Source: Pseudonocardiales bacterium
GTDB taxonomy: Bacteria; Actinomycetota; Actinomycetes; Mycobacteriales; Pseudonocardiaceae
Direction: 5' to 3'
Length of the DNA stretch: 64,000 bases
Assembly (NCBI GenBank): GCA_023252195.1
Contig: JAHEXI010000005.1
Location: 25,989-89,988, forward strand
Shown: in pieces, positions 1 through 8,185 of the stretch
Layout of the letters: every line of letters starts with the position of its first letter
How positions within the stretch are numbered: position 1 is the first letter of the stretch
The notes under the pieces: model-generated
Databases searched by the model: none
Told to the model about the DNA's origin: nothing
What the model saw: the letters and a program-made list of their open reading frames with translations, nothing else
Program-made: the position numbers and the translations under genes

Positions 1-293
1 TACACGGTGTCGGCGTCGGGATTACGCAACCGGCGCAGCAGCGCGACGTAACCGGCCGCGTCGAAGGTGTCCGGGGCGCCCTTGCGCTCAGCGCGGTCCA
101 GCCGCCGCAGCTCCGCCTGCGCCAGGTGATATCCGTCCATCCCGACCAGCACTGCTGCGCCGTCCAGCGCGTCGACCAGCCGCCGCGCCAGCGTGGACTT
201 GCCTGCCCCCGGCGCCCCGGTGATGCCCAGGATCCGCCGGTCGCCGCAGTCTGCGAGCGCCTGCGCACGGGTGAGCAGATCGGGCCACTTCAC
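1..293 (-). CDS. Nucleoside/pantothenate-kinase-like P-loop kinase, C-terminus outside the window
   Basis: The first 97 codons of a leftward gene that runs off the window edge. It has a Walker A motif GITGAPGAGKSTLA around residues 27-40, then a GMDGYHLA segment and an RKGAPDTFDAAGY segment. This pattern is typical of the uridine/pantothenate-kinase-like family (YggC or fructokinase-like proteins) that phosphorylate a small metabolite with ATP in the cytoplasm. The start is a GTG 14 bases after the hemC stop, so it is probably co-transcribed with hemC. The substrate cannot be told from this fragment. Confidence 0.75.
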   Translation of the reverse strand, partial: MKWPDLLTRAQALADCGDRRILGITGAPGAGKSTLARRLVDALDGAAVLVGMDGYHLAQAELRRLDRAERKGAPDTFDAAGYVALLRRLRNPDADTV

Positions 294-307
294 CGGCTCG
301 GGGAGGC

Positions 308-1234
308 TTAGTGTGCGATGGCGTCGATGAGCGCTCGCGCGCCCTGGCGTAGGAGATCAGCGCCGACGAAGTAACCCAGGGCTGCGGGGTCCTCGGCGAC
401 GCCCCAGTGGTGAGAATCGAGCCACTGGCGGCCGTCGAGGCTGAAGACCTTGGCGAGCAAGGAAAGCTTGCCGTTGGGCTCGGTATTGGCGTAGCCCGCG
501 ATGGGGGAATTGCAATGGCCCTGCAGGGCGTGCAACATCGCGCGCTCGGCAGTGGCGTGCCGGTGGGTTTCGGCGTCGTTGAGTTGACCGCTCAATGCAA
601 GGACGGCGGTGTCGGTGCTGCGGCACTGCAAGGCGATGACGCCCGCGCCGATCGCCGGACACATCGTCTGCACCGGCAGGACCTCAGTGATCCGGTCAGC
701 CTCGTTGACCCGGTACAGGCCGGCCACCGCGGCGACGATCGCATCGAAGTGGCCCTCATCGAGGCGCATCAGGCGAGTGTTGACGTTGCCCCGCAACGGT
801 CTGATCTCCACGTGCGGGTAGTGCAGGCGAAGTTGGGCGGCGCGGCGTACCGCGCTGGTGCCGATGACGGCACCAGCGGGCAGTTCGGCCAACAGCTTTC
901 CGGTACGGGATATGACGGCGTCGTGGACGTTCTCCCGTGGCAGGTAGGCGGCGAAGGTCAGCCCATCCGGTACGGGGACGTCGGCCGGGATGTCCTTGAG
1001 GCAATGCACCGCGAGATCGACCGAGCCGTCCAGCAGGTTGCGATCGATCTCGCGAACGAACGCGCCCTTGCCGCCGAGCTTCGCGAGGTCACCCATCCAC
1101 TGGTCACCACTGGTAGTGATCTTGACCAGCTCAGTGCTGACCGTGGAGTCCAGCGCTTCCAACGCGGTGGCGACCTGCTCGGCTTGGTGCAGGGCCATCG
1201 GGCTGGAGCGGGTGCCGATTCGCACGTGCGGCAT
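308..1234 (-). CDS. hemC: Hydroxymethylbilane synthase (porphobilinogen deaminase)
   Basis: A 308-residue protein of normal family length. The enzyme joins four porphobilinogens into hydroxymethylbilane in tetrapyrrole synthesis. Visible landmarks are RIGTRSSPMALHQAEQ at the N-terminus, DLAVHCLKDIP carrying the catalytic Asp, VRRAAQL and RGNVNTRLMRLDEG with substrate-binding arginines, and GHCNSPIAGYA carrying the cysteine that holds the dipyrromethane cofactor. The usual PAVGQGALA block reads PAIGAGVIALQ, so it is somewhat divergent. No other hem gene is beside it, so it could be a second copy. It is followed by the kinase gene after 14 bases. Confidence 0.9.
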   Translation of the reverse strand: MPHVRIGTRSSPMALHQAEQVATALEALDSTVSTELVKITTSGDQWMGDLAKLGGKGAFVREIDRNLLDGSVDLAVHCLKDIPADVPVPDGLTFAAYLPRENVHDAVISRTGKLLAELPAGAVIGTSAVRRAAQLRLHYPHVEIRPLRGNVNTRLMRLDEGHFDAIVAAVAGLYRVNEADRITEVLPVQTMCPAIGAGVIALQCRSTDTAVLALSGQLNDAETHRHATAERAMLHALQGHCNSPIAGYANTEPNGKLSLLAKVFSLDGRQWLDSHHWGVAEDPAALGYFVGADLLRQGARALIDAIAH

Positions 1235-1300
1235 ACCGCAACCTTACGCAGTCAGCTCGCGCAGCGCGGACCAGCCCACTGACACCCAGTTTTATCGCCA

Positions 1301-1363
1301 TGATCACGAATTGGGAAGAGTCAACCGCGATCAGCGCGGCTCATTCTTCCCAATTCGTGATCA
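1301..1363. repeat. Perfect 19-bp inverted repeat with nested hairpin between hemC and the FKBP gene
   Basis: Arms at 1301-1319 (TGATCACGAATTGGGAAGA) and 1345-1363 are exact reverse complements, separated by 25 bases. The loop holds a second small hairpin, CCGCG-ATCAG-CGCGG, at 1325-1339. The genes on both sides are transcribed away from it, so it is not at a gene end as a terminator should be. It could be an operator, a transcript-leader structure, or the relic of a mobile element. Confidence 0.8.
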
Positions 1364-1505
1364 AGAACTCGGTCGTTGCGGCCCGCGATGCGTCCCGGGC
1401 CGTGACAGCTCACCGCCCCGCCGGCGAACCTCCGATTGCGACGCACCGGGAGGCTGGGAGGATGAGATCCCGCCGCCCGGCGGGTCGACGAGGAGGATGA
1501 ACGAC

Positions 1506-1883
1506 GTGAGCGAGCTAACCCGTCCGGATGTGGCCGTGCCCGAGGGCCCGGCCCCGAGCGACCTGGTGATCGAAGACCAGGTCGTCGGTGACGGCCCGGA
1601 AGCCATCGTCGGTTCGCAGATCAGGGCGCACTACATCGGCGTGTCACACGCCACCGGCAAGCAGTTCGACGCATCGTGGGACCGGGGCACCCCGCTGGAA
1701 TTCCGGCTCGGCACCGGACGGGTGATCAAGGGCTGGGACGATGGAATCGTCGGCATGCGGGTCGGCGGACGTCGGCGGCTGACCATCCCCCCGCACCTGG
1801 CCTACGGCGACCGCGGCGCGGGTGGCGCGATCAAGCCTGGCGAGACACTGGTGTTCGTCGTCGACCTGGTCACCGTCCGCTAG
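1506..1883 (+). CDS. FKBP-type peptidyl-prolyl cis-trans isomerase
   Basis: A small single-domain FKBP of 125 residues. It matches the family along its length: VGDGPEAIVGSQIRAHYIGV, FDASWDRGTPLEF, GRVIKGWDDGIVGMRVGG, RRRLTIPPHLAYGDRG and GETLVFVVDLV. The enzyme catalyses proline isomerisation during protein folding; no signal peptide is visible, so it is expected in the cytoplasm. The GTG at 1506 is chosen because AGGAGG at 1491-1496 lies nine bases upstream; an in-frame ATG at 1497 directly abuts that ribosome site and would add three residues. Confidence 0.92.
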   Translation: MSELTRPDVAVPEGPAPSDLVIEDQVVGDGPEAIVGSQIRAHYIGVSHATGKQFDASWDRGTPLEFRLGTGRVIKGWDDGIVGMRVGGRRRLTIPPHLAYGDRGAGGAIKPGETLVFVVDLVTVR

Positions 1884-1885
1884 GG

Positions 1886-2959
1886 CTACCGGTCGAGGAC
1901 GATCCGCCCGCCGCGACCTCGAGACACGCAGATCGTCATGGTGTCGGTGCGTTCGCGGTCGGTCAGCACCCGGTCCCGGTGCTCGACCTCACCGGCGATG
2001 ACCCGGGTGCGGCACGTTCCGCAGAAACCTTGCTGGCAGGAGTAAGCAACGTTCGGCGCCGTGCTGCGGATGACGTCGAGCGCGGATCGATCGGCGGGCA
2101 CGGTGAGCACCCGTTTACTGCGCCGCAGCTCGATCTCGAAGGGCGCGCCGCCCACGATGGGCGGTGTCGTGAACCGTTCGAAGTGCAAGGCCGCCGCTGC
2201 GCTCGCCGGGCGGTCCCGGCGAACGTTGGCGATCATGGTTGGTGGGGCGCAGCAATACACGGTGGCCCCGGCCGGCGCGTACTCCAGGAGCTCTGCACCC
2301 GTGGCGGGAAAGCCGTACTCGTCGTACGGACGGATCCGCACCCGGGCCGCGTCGAGCGCGGTGAGCTCGTCGAGGAACGGCATCGAGGTCCGCGAGCGTC
2401 CGGTGTACACCAGCTGCCACGGCGCACCAGCGGCCGCTGCGTGCTTGACCATCGGGAGGATCGGCGTGATGCCGATACCGCCCGCGATGAACAGGTACCC
2501 GGGCGCGTCGACATACGGGAAGGCGTTGCGCGGGCCACGGCCGGTCAGCGCACTGCCGGTACCGATCGAGTCGTGCAGCTCCCGCGAACCGCCGCCGCCG
2601 TCGGCGATCCGGCGCACCGCGATCCGGTAGGAGCTGCGGTCGGCGGGGTCGCCGCACAGCGAGTACTGGCGACACCGTCCAGAGGGCAGTAGTACGTCGA
2701 GGTGGCTGCCCGGTTGCCAGCTGGGCACTTCGCCACCGCCGGCGGCGACCAGCCGCAGGCTGCGGACATCCTGTGCCTCGACGCGGACCTCGTCCACCAC
2801 CAGGTTCAGGTCGCGGTCGACCCGGCGGATCGGTGGACGGTGCGCGAAAGCGGCGGTGAGCCAGTCGTAGAAGGTGATCAGCCCCCCGAGCGTGCGGAAC
2901 ATCCGGTCGGCACGTTGACGTCCCCGCAGGTCGGGCGGGGTGACCCACTCAGTGCCCAT
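1886..2959 (-). CDS. Flavodoxin-reductase-type oxidoreductase with C-terminal 2Fe-2S ferredoxin domain
   Basis: A 357-residue electron-transfer protein of the phthalate dioxygenase reductase/VanB type. From N to C it shows a flavin domain (RQYSLCGDP), an NAD(P)-binding domain (AGGIGITPILPM; YCCAPPTMI) and a plant-type ferredoxin domain (CQQGFCGTCRTRV with the fourth cysteine in TICVSR). It should pass electrons from NAD(P)H to an oxygenase or hydroxylase. It begins one base after the stop of the PF10118-like gene, so the two are translationally coupled. Pairing with that di-metal protein suggests a monooxygenase-like system, but no classical oxygenase subunit is present. Confidence 0.88.
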   Translation of the reverse strand: MGTEWVTPPDLRGRQRADRMFRTLGGLITFYDWLTAAFAHRPPIRRVDRDLNLVVDEVRVEAQDVRSLRLVAAGGGEVPSWQPGSHLDVLLPSGRCRQYSLCGDPADRSSYRIAVRRIADGGGGSRELHDSIGTGSALTGRGPRNAFPYVDAPGYLFIAGGIGITPILPMVKHAAAAGAPWQLVYTGRSRTSMPFLDELTALDAARVRIRPYDEYGFPATGAELLEYAPAGATVYCCAPPTMIANVRRDRPASAAAALHFERFTTPPIVGGAPFEIELRRSKRVLTVPADRSALDVIRSTAPNVAYSCQQGFCGTCRTRVIAGEVEHRDRVLTDRERTDTMTICVSRGRGGRIVLDR

Positions 2960-2960
2960 G

Positions 2961-3863
2961 TCAGGCCTCCGCGGCCAGCGCCGCCGGTGAGGTGGCGAGG
3001 TAGGCGACGGCCTGGCTGGTGGAGAACTCCTTCGACGGGTGGTAGAAGGGTCTGGCGTAGTTGAACGTGGTCCCGATCAGCTGACGGGCGGTGGGCAGCA
3101 GACGCCGGTGACCGGCCCAGAAGAAGTGCACCCAGCGCGGCTTGACCCGGCGGCCCAGCTCGGGGTCGACGCGGAACAGGAAAGCCACCCCACGTATCCA
3201 CAGCCACGCCATGATCGGCGCAGTGACCAGCATGGCGCGCGCTCGCCGATGCCACCGGCCGTCGAGATGGGTGAACAGATCGAAGGCCACCGCGCGATGC
3301 TCGACTTCCTCTGCACCATGCCAGCGCAGCAGGTCCAGCATGGTGGCGTCCGCACCGGCGGCGTCCAGCGCGGCTGCGTTGAGCGCCCAGTTGCCCAGCA
3401 TTGCCGTGATGTGCTCGATCGCCGCGATGATTGCTAATCGCTCGATCAGCCATTCTTCGCGGTGCTTGGGTGACGAATTCAGATCCCGATCGCCGAGCGC
3501 TTTACGGAACATCCAATCAACCTGCTGGACGTAGGGATCGGTGTCGATGCCCCTGGCCTTCCAGTGGTCGAGCACGCTCTGGTGGGATCGGGCGTGAATG
3601 GCCTCCTGGCCGATGAAGCCAACCACCGCCTCGCGCAGCTTGGCGTCCTCGATCAAGGGCACCGCCTGGGCGAATACGTCGATGAACCACCGTTCTCCTG
3701 CGGGCAGCAGCAGGTGCAGTACGTTGCAGGTGTGGGTGACCAAGGGTTCGTTGGGCACCCAGTGGGTGGGTAGGTCGGTCCAGTCGAAGGTGACGTTGCG
3801 CGGCTGGAGCACGAGGTTCTCCGGGTCTTTCGGCGCTGAGCCCTTGTGGTGATGTCCGAACAT
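2961..3863 (-). CDS. Predicted metal-dependent hydrolase, PF10118-like
   Basis: A 300-residue protein with the look of the Metal_hydrol (PF10118) family: an HVLPAGERWF-like segment (HLLLPAGERWFIDVF), a GQEAIHARSHQ block, an IEHITAMLGNW block and a WHGAEEVEHRAVAFD block. These repeated E/H pairs resemble a helical di-iron-type metal site. The ATG at 3863 follows a GGGAGA ribosome site; the longer open frame upstream is ignored. It lies directly before the ferredoxin reductase, which may be its redox partner. The true reaction of this family is not settled. Confidence 0.8.
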   Translation of the reverse strand: MFGHHHKGSAPKDPENLVLQPRNVTFDWTDLPTHWVPNEPLVTHTCNVLHLLLPAGERWFIDVFAQAVPLIEDAKLREAVVGFIGQEAIHARSHQSVLDHWKARGIDTDPYVQQVDWMFRKALGDRDLNSSPKHREEWLIERLAIIAAIEHITAMLGNWALNAAALDAAGADATMLDLLRWHGAEEVEHRAVAFDLFTHLDGRWHRRARAMLVTAPIMAWLWIRGVAFLFRVDPELGRRVKPRWVHFFWAGHRRLLPTARQLIGTTFNYARPFYHPSKEFSTSQAVAYLATSPAALAAEA

Positions 3864-3910
3864 CCGCCGATCTCCCTTCGGTGTGCGTTGTTGCGTTATC
3901 AGAAGGCTGA

Positions 3911-5629
3911 TTACAGGGATACGTCGGCTCGGGCTAGGGCGCGGAGCAGCCCCGGAGTCAGCCGTGCGGCCAGTAGCCCGACTTTGGCTTCGACGGTGAT
4001 CGGGGCGATGGCGGAGTTGCGCTGCACCGCATGCAGGATCTCCTGTGCCGCCCGGCGGGGGGTGAAGTTGCGGCGGCGATACAACTCGGTCACCCGCTGC
4101 CGGGTAGCGCGCTCCTGCGCGGCGTCGCGGCCGACGAAGCGGGTGGTGCTGGCGATATTGGTATGCACGAAACCGGGGCAGATCGCCACCACGCCGATGC
4201 CGGCTCCGGCCAGTTCGCCGCGCAGGCACTGGCTCAGCGACAGGACCGCGGCCTTGGTGGTGCTGTACGCCGGGAGCGCCCGGGTGGGCAAGTACGCGGC
4301 GGCGGAAGCGATGTTGACGATGGTGCCGCCCGCGCCGCTCTCTACCAGCAGCCCACCCAGCACACGGCAACCGTGGATGACGCCCCACAGATTGACGTCG
4401 ATGAGCCGCTCCCACTCGGCCACCGTGGTGTCGAAGAACGGTCCCGCCACGCCGATCCCGGCGTTGTTAATGACGATGTCGGGGAAACCGTGTTCCTCGC
4501 GGAGCAGGGTGCCGAACTTCTCGACCGCACCGCCATCGGAGACGTCGAGCAGGTAGGCACGCGCGGTGGGGCCGAGCGTGCTGGCCAGCAGCGCGGTGCG
4601 CTCAACCGACTGCTGGTCGATGTCGGTGGCCACCACCTCCGCGCCCTGCTCGGCGAACTCCAGTGCGGTGGCCCGGCCGATACCGCTGCCCGCGCCGGTG
4701 ATCACCACGAGGGTGTCGTCGAACTTCTTTCGTTGCGGCCCGCTACGGCGGGCGCGGCGCAGAGGGCGGGTTTCGGGTCCGCCCTCGGTGTGGTCGATGA
4801 GCTCGCTCGCGCATCGCGCCACGGTGGCCGGCTGGGTGCGGGGCAGCCAATGACCGCCGGGCAACTCGCGAACCGCCAGGTTGGGTACCCACCGCCGGAT
4901 GTCGGTCTGGAGTGATCTGGAGACGAACGGATCCCGTTGGGGCGCAAGGACTTGCACCGGGACGTCGGTGCGCCGGGGACCGGGTTTCACCAGCCGGGGG
5001 AACATGTTTGCCCGGTAGAGCTGTACCCCATTCACTGCGTCAGTGACAGTGGGGCTGGCGGCGCCGTCGGCCAGGGCCAGCGCGCGCTGGCCGAGCCCCG
5101 TACGCCAGACCAACTCCGGCAGCAGCGGCAGCTGGAAGAACGTGATGTACCAGCTCGACACCATCTGGGTGATCAGTTCGCGCAGTGCTCGCGGCGTCGG
5201 CCGGCGCAGCCGCGCCCGGAACCAGTTGCCCGCGTGGTCCAGGCACGGCCCGGATATCGAGGTGTAGGAGCGGACCCGGCCATCCAGCCACTCGCCGGTC
5301 ACCGCATGCCAGGCCTGGACTGCTCCCCAGTCGTGGGCCAGCAGATGTACCGGACGGTCCGGGCTGACGGCGTCGATCACCGCGGCCAGGTCCTGGGCAA
5401 GCTGGTCGAGCCGGTAGGCCTGACGGCCGCGAGGCTTTCCGGACTCGCCGGCCCCCCGGACGTCATAGCTGACGACGTGGTAGCGCGGCGCCAGTTCGGT
5501 CGCAACGCCGTCCCACAGGGAGTGATCATCGGGATAGCCGTGGATGCACACCACCGTGGGCGCGCCGTGCTGTCCGGACTCGTGCACCCGTAGCCGCACG
5601 CCATCGGTGCCGGCCACGTCCCTGGCCAT
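3911..5629 (-). CDS. EphD-like fusion: alpha/beta hydrolase plus short-chain dehydrogenase
   Basis: About 572 residues in two domains. Residues 1 to about 290 are an alpha/beta hydrolase of the epoxide-hydrolase type (HGYPDDHSLWDG; nucleophile motif HDWGAVQAWH with Asp). Residues from about 300 onward are a short-chain dehydrogenase (TGAGSGIGRA cofactor loop, NNAGIGVAG, active site YSTTK). The same fusion is known in mycobacteria as EphD, linked to mycolate or lipid processing. Start ATG 5629 overlaps the M24 stop by one base (TGATG); a GTG at 5632 is an alternative. It belongs to the leftward operon facing the TetR gene. Confidence 0.87.
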   Translation of the reverse strand: MARDVAGTDGVRLRVHESGQHGAPTVVCIHGYPDDHSLWDGVATELAPRYHVVSYDVRGAGESGKPRGRQAYRLDQLAQDLAAVIDAVSPDRPVHLLAHDWGAVQAWHAVTGEWLDGRVRSYTSISGPCLDHAGNWFRARLRRPTPRALRELITQMVSSWYITFFQLPLLPELVWRTGLGQRALALADGAASPTVTDAVNGVQLYRANMFPRLVKPGPRRTDVPVQVLAPQRDPFVSRSLQTDIRRWVPNLAVRELPGGHWLPRTQPATVARCASELIDHTEGGPETRPLRRARRSGPQRKKFDDTLVVITGAGSGIGRATALEFAEQGAEVVATDIDQQSVERTALLASTLGPTARAYLLDVSDGGAVEKFGTLLREEHGFPDIVINNAGIGVAGPFFDTTVAEWERLIDVNLWGVIHGCRVLGGLLVESGAGGTIVNIASAAAYLPTRALPAYSTTKAAVLSLSQCLRGELAGAGIGVVAICPGFVHTNIASTTRFVGRDAAQERATRQRVTELYRRRNFTPRRAAQEILHAVQRNSAIAPITVEAKVGLLAARLTPGLLRALARADVSL

Positions 5630-6462
5630 CACGCGGCCGCCGTTCGCTGCCAGCGGCGCACATGTGGCAGATCATCGTCAAGCCAGTACGCGCTACCGGT
5701 GCCGGTGACCACCAGGATCTCCTCGAACTTCACCCCGACGTCGCGGAAACCGATATGTGGTTCCACCGCCCACAACCCGGGAGTCGCCGGGTGGTTGGAG
5801 ATCTCGCCATCGGCCCACAACGGTGAACGGTGATGCATCCGCTCGACGATCAGGTCACCGACCAGGGTCTGCAGCGACCGGATGCCGAAGCCGGCCGCGA
5901 CGGACTTCGGCAGCCGGGAGCGCACCTTGCCGACCTGATGCCCGATGACCCGCCCGGGATAGACGCGGTGCCGATTGTCGTAACCCTGTTGGACTAGAAG
6001 TGCGTCGACGTCGCGATAGATCTGCCGCAGCGGCATACCCTCGTTGACTCGTGCGACGATCAAGGTTCGGTACTCGGCCAGGTCGTCCATCAGCTGATCG
6101 AATATCCGGTTGGTGCCCAGGCAGCCGGCGTAGCCGATGTCAGCCATGTAGCCGTCCCGCACCGGCGCGCAGTCGAGGATGAACGGCATGTTCTCCGTCA
6201 GCCTGCGGGCGGTGGGGAAGAACTGCAGGGGAGTCCGGAAACCGCGAAACGCGGTACGGTCCCCAAACCACGCGAAAGGCGTGTGAAACCAGTCCTGAAC
6301 TCCCCGTTCGATCAGGTACTCGCGAAGCCGGCGAGCGGCTTGTCTCTCGGTGACGCCTGGCTCCAGCGTCTGCGCGACTGACTGCGCCGCGACATAGGCG
6401 AGCTGCTGTAACTCCCGGAACTTCACGAGATCAGCGGGATCAGCCACCTTTTTAGCTGCCAT
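5629..6462 (-). CDS. M24 family metallopeptidase-like protein
   Basis: A 277-residue pita-bread-fold protein. Candidate metal ligands are present in order: Asp in FILDCAPVRDG, Asp in YMADIGYAG, His in IGHQVGK, Glu in AVEPHIG and Glu in KFEEILVV. This fits aminopeptidase P/creatinase relatives. ATG 6462 follows a GGGAGG ribosome site with six bases spacing; the open frame upstream of it runs across the TetR promoter and is not used. It is the first gene of the leftward operon and its expression is probably controlled by the divergent TetR gene. Substrate unknown. Confidence 0.83.
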   Translation of the reverse strand: MAAKKVADPADLVKFRELQQLAYVAAQSVAQTLEPGVTERQAARRLREYLIERGVQDWFHTPFAWFGDRTAFRGFRTPLQFFPTARRLTENMPFILDCAPVRDGYMADIGYAGCLGTNRIFDQLMDDLAEYRTLIVARVNEGMPLRQIYRDVDALLVQQGYDNRHRVYPGRVIGHQVGKVRSRLPKSVAAGFGIRSLQTLVGDLIVERMHHRSPLWADGEISNHPATPGLWAVEPHIGFRDVGVKFEEILVVTGTGSAYWLDDDLPHVRRWQRTAAA

Positions 6463-6481
6463 CTGCCGCCTCCCTGGTTGC

Positions 6482-6519
6482 TTCCTACCCTCCAGTAGGA
6501 ACTTCCTACGGCATGGTAG
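6482..6519. promoter_or_regulatory. Candidate TetR operator between the M24 operon and the TetR gene
   Basis: TTCCTAC (6482-6488) and GTAGGAA (6495-6501) form a perfect 7-bp inverted repeat with a 6-base spacer. A second TTCCTAC follows at 6503-6509 with a partial partner ATGGTAG at 6513-6519. The position, in the 66-base gap between divergent genes, fits TetR autoregulation plus control of the operon. TAGATT at 6516-6521, seven bases before the GTG start of the TetR gene, could be a -10 box for a leaderless transcript. Confidence 0.7.
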
Positions 6520-6528
6520 ATTTGTCAA

Positions 6529-7182
6529 GTGGCAAATCGGAAGGTGGCGTCGCTGGCGGCCCGGTCCGGACGCGCCAGGGCGGCCCATCTCGGCCCTGAA
6601 CGTCGGCGGCCGCTGATCCTCGACGCGGCCTTGGAGGTCTATGTCGAGCGCGGCTACCGAGGCACGTCGATGCAGGCAGTAGCCGATGCGGCCGGTGTGA
6701 CGAAGCCGGTGATCTACGAGTGCTACCCGAACAAGGACGAGTTGCTCCTCGCGCTGCTCGACCGCGAGGAGCGTCGCCTGATGGACGCGATCTCCGAGTC
6801 GTTGCCGACCAATCTGGTGTCTGACAACACCGAGGCCGTGCTGGCTGCGGGGTTCACGGCCTTCCTCGCCGGGGTTGGTCATGCGCCGAACTCATGGCGG
6901 GTCGTTTTCGACTCCGGCTGGGGTTCCGATTCTGTGGTGGCCGCTCGGGTACGCCGCGTCCGCGACATGGTGGTAGGCCAGTTACGCGAGCTGGTGCGCC
7001 AGTCCATGACGGCGGCCGAGATCGACGACATCGACCGCAAGGCTCCCGTCGTCGCTGAGGTGATCGCCACGGTCGCCGAATCCTGTGCGCGCATGCTCGT
7101 GCTGGAGCACTACCCGTGGACTGCTGCAGAGCTGGCAACCTACGTCGCCCGCCTGCTCGCCCGCGGTCTTCGTCCCGTCTGA
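6529..7182 (+). CDS. TetR/AcrR family transcriptional regulator
   Basis: A 217-residue repressor. The N-terminal HTH is clear: RRPLILDAALEVYVERGYRG, TSMQAVADAAGVTKPVIYE, CYPNKDELLLALLDREE. The rest is an all-helical ligand domain. GTG 6529 has no ribosome site before it and lies seven bases after a possible -10 box, so the transcript is probably leaderless. It is divergent from the M24/EphD/PF10118/ferredoxin-reductase genes and is their likely regulator through the palindrome at 6482-6519. The ligand cannot be guessed. Confidence 0.92.
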   Translation: MANRKVASLAARSGRARAAHLGPERRRPLILDAALEVYVERGYRGTSMQAVADAAGVTKPVIYECYPNKDELLLALLDREERRLMDAISESLPTNLVSDNTEAVLAAGFTAFLAGVGHAPNSWRVVFDSGWGSDSVVAARVRRVRDMVVGQLRELVRQSMTAAEIDDIDRKAPVVAEVIATVAESCARMLVLEHYPWTAAELATYVARLLARGLRPV

Positions 7183-7189
7183 AATCCGC

Positions 7190-7321
7190 CTGCCTGGCTC
7201 TCCGAGCGGGCTGAGTCGGCCCCGCACCTGGCTCTCGCTGACCCCCGAAGGCCAGACAACCTTCACCGCCAACCTTGCCGCGCTTCAGGCCATCGCAGGT
7301 CGACACATCGACGCGTGGTGA
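7190..7321 (+). pseudogene. 3' remnant of a MarR-like winged-helix regulator gene
   Basis: After the TetR stop, a frame ending at 7321 encodes SRPRTWLSLTPEGQTTF then a helix ALQAIAG and a stop. This is the typical C-terminal end of small winged-helix regulators (wing beta strand with RPRTW, then LTP-G and a final helix). The HTH part is missing: upstream of about 7190 this frame runs through the TetR coding sequence. It is therefore read as a truncated relic, not a gene. Confidence 0.6.
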
Positions 7322-7326
7322 TTGCC

Positions 7327-7382
7327 ATTCGGAGCCGAATAGCGGTTCCCATGCCGGTGGAAAGCGCTATTCGGAGCCGAAT
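7327..7382. terminator. Long hairpin between convergent genes, built from two ATTCGGAGCCGAAT palindromes
   Basis: ATTCGGAGCCGAATAGCG (7327-7344) pairs with CGCTATTCGGAGCCGAAT (7365-7382) with only the central AG/AG pair mismatched, leaving a 20-base loop. Each copy of ATTCGGAGCCGAAT is itself a near-palindrome. It lies between the rightward TetR/MarR-remnant genes and the leftward VC0807-like gene, whose last codons overlap the second arm. A bidirectional terminator is the simplest reading. Confidence 0.7.
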
Positions 7383-8077
7383 CGCGGTCTGGACGCGCTA
7401 GCTGTCGCGCCCGGCCGACGTCGCATTCGCTTTCCGTACCACATGGTCCACGCGATCAGCAGCGTGAACATTGCCGCCTGGAGCACCGTCGAGAGTCCGA
7501 CCATGACGTGGATGGGCAGCACATAGATCAGCGGGATACGCACGGCCGCCTCGATCAGTAGCCCAACTCCCCACACCATCGACATCACCCGGAAGCCGCG
7601 CCAGAAACCGGGACTTGTCTGCCACTTGACGTTCCACCACGCCTGCTTCTCGCTGGTGGTGGCGGAGAACCGCTGGGCGGCGTAGAACATCATCGGCCGC
7701 CCCACTACGCAGGTGCCGAGGAAGATCAATCCGGCGACCGCAGTGCCGACCGAGTCCTTGGCGAGCATGAACCTGGCGTCGCCGGTGGCGAAGGACAGAG
7801 CGAGTCCGACTGTGAATACGGCCATCAGGAACGCGGCGAAGCCGTCCAATCTCCGGTTGTGCAGGGCTACGAACGCGACCCCCAGGCCGGCCACGACGGT
7901 ACCGGCTAGCAGAGCCCGATAGTCGCCGACGCCGACGGCGTGCAGCCCGTAGTAGGCGAGCAACGGCAGCCCGACATCAAGCAACATCATCCGGATCAGT
8001 CCGACGGTCGAGGGCTGGGCCGGACATGCGTCGGCCGTCGCGACTGCCGGTGCAGTGCTTTTCGCTGCTTTCTCCAT
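7367..8077 (-). CDS. VC0807-like multi-pass membrane protein
   Basis: A 236-residue protein with about six hydrophobic segments, beginning with LIRMMLLDVGLPLLAYYGLH and ending in a basic tail. The layout (LLDVGLPLLAYY; ALHNRRLDGFAAF; GRPMMFYAAQRF; W..VWGVGLLIEA) matches the VC0807 family of membrane proteins of unknown function. It sits in the cytoplasmic membrane. It is a single gene flanked by the terminator hairpin and by about 100 bases before the GluRS-like gene. No function is assigned. Confidence 0.75.
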   Translation of the reverse strand: MEKAAKSTAPAVATADACPAQPSTVGLIRMMLLDVGLPLLAYYGLHAVGVGDYRALLAGTVVAGLGVAFVALHNRRLDGFAAFLMAVFTVGLALSFATGDARFMLAKDSVGTAVAGLIFLGTCVVGRPMMFYAAQRFSATTSEKQAWWNVKWQTSPGFWRGFRVMSMVWGVGLLIEAAVRIPLIYVLPIHVMVGLSTVLQAAMFTLLIAWTMWYGKRMRRRPGATASASRPRFGSE

Positions 8078-8185
8078 GCCATCACCATGATGGACCGACG
8101 GGCCTCGTAATACTGCCGACGGTCATGTTCGCAGTCAGTTTGGCCGAGGAACTGCGTAAAGGTTCCAATAGGCGGCGGTACGGTG

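Noticed and set aside
407..1282. 291-codon plus-strand open frame over hemC
   Set aside because: It is the antisense shadow of hemC, with no family motifs; hemC on the minus strand has all catalytic residues.
2061..2948. Several long frames on both strands across the ferredoxin reductase
   Set aside because: Arginine/proline-rich shadow translations typical of GC-rich DNA; the flavin and Fe-S motifs are only in the 1886-2959 frame.
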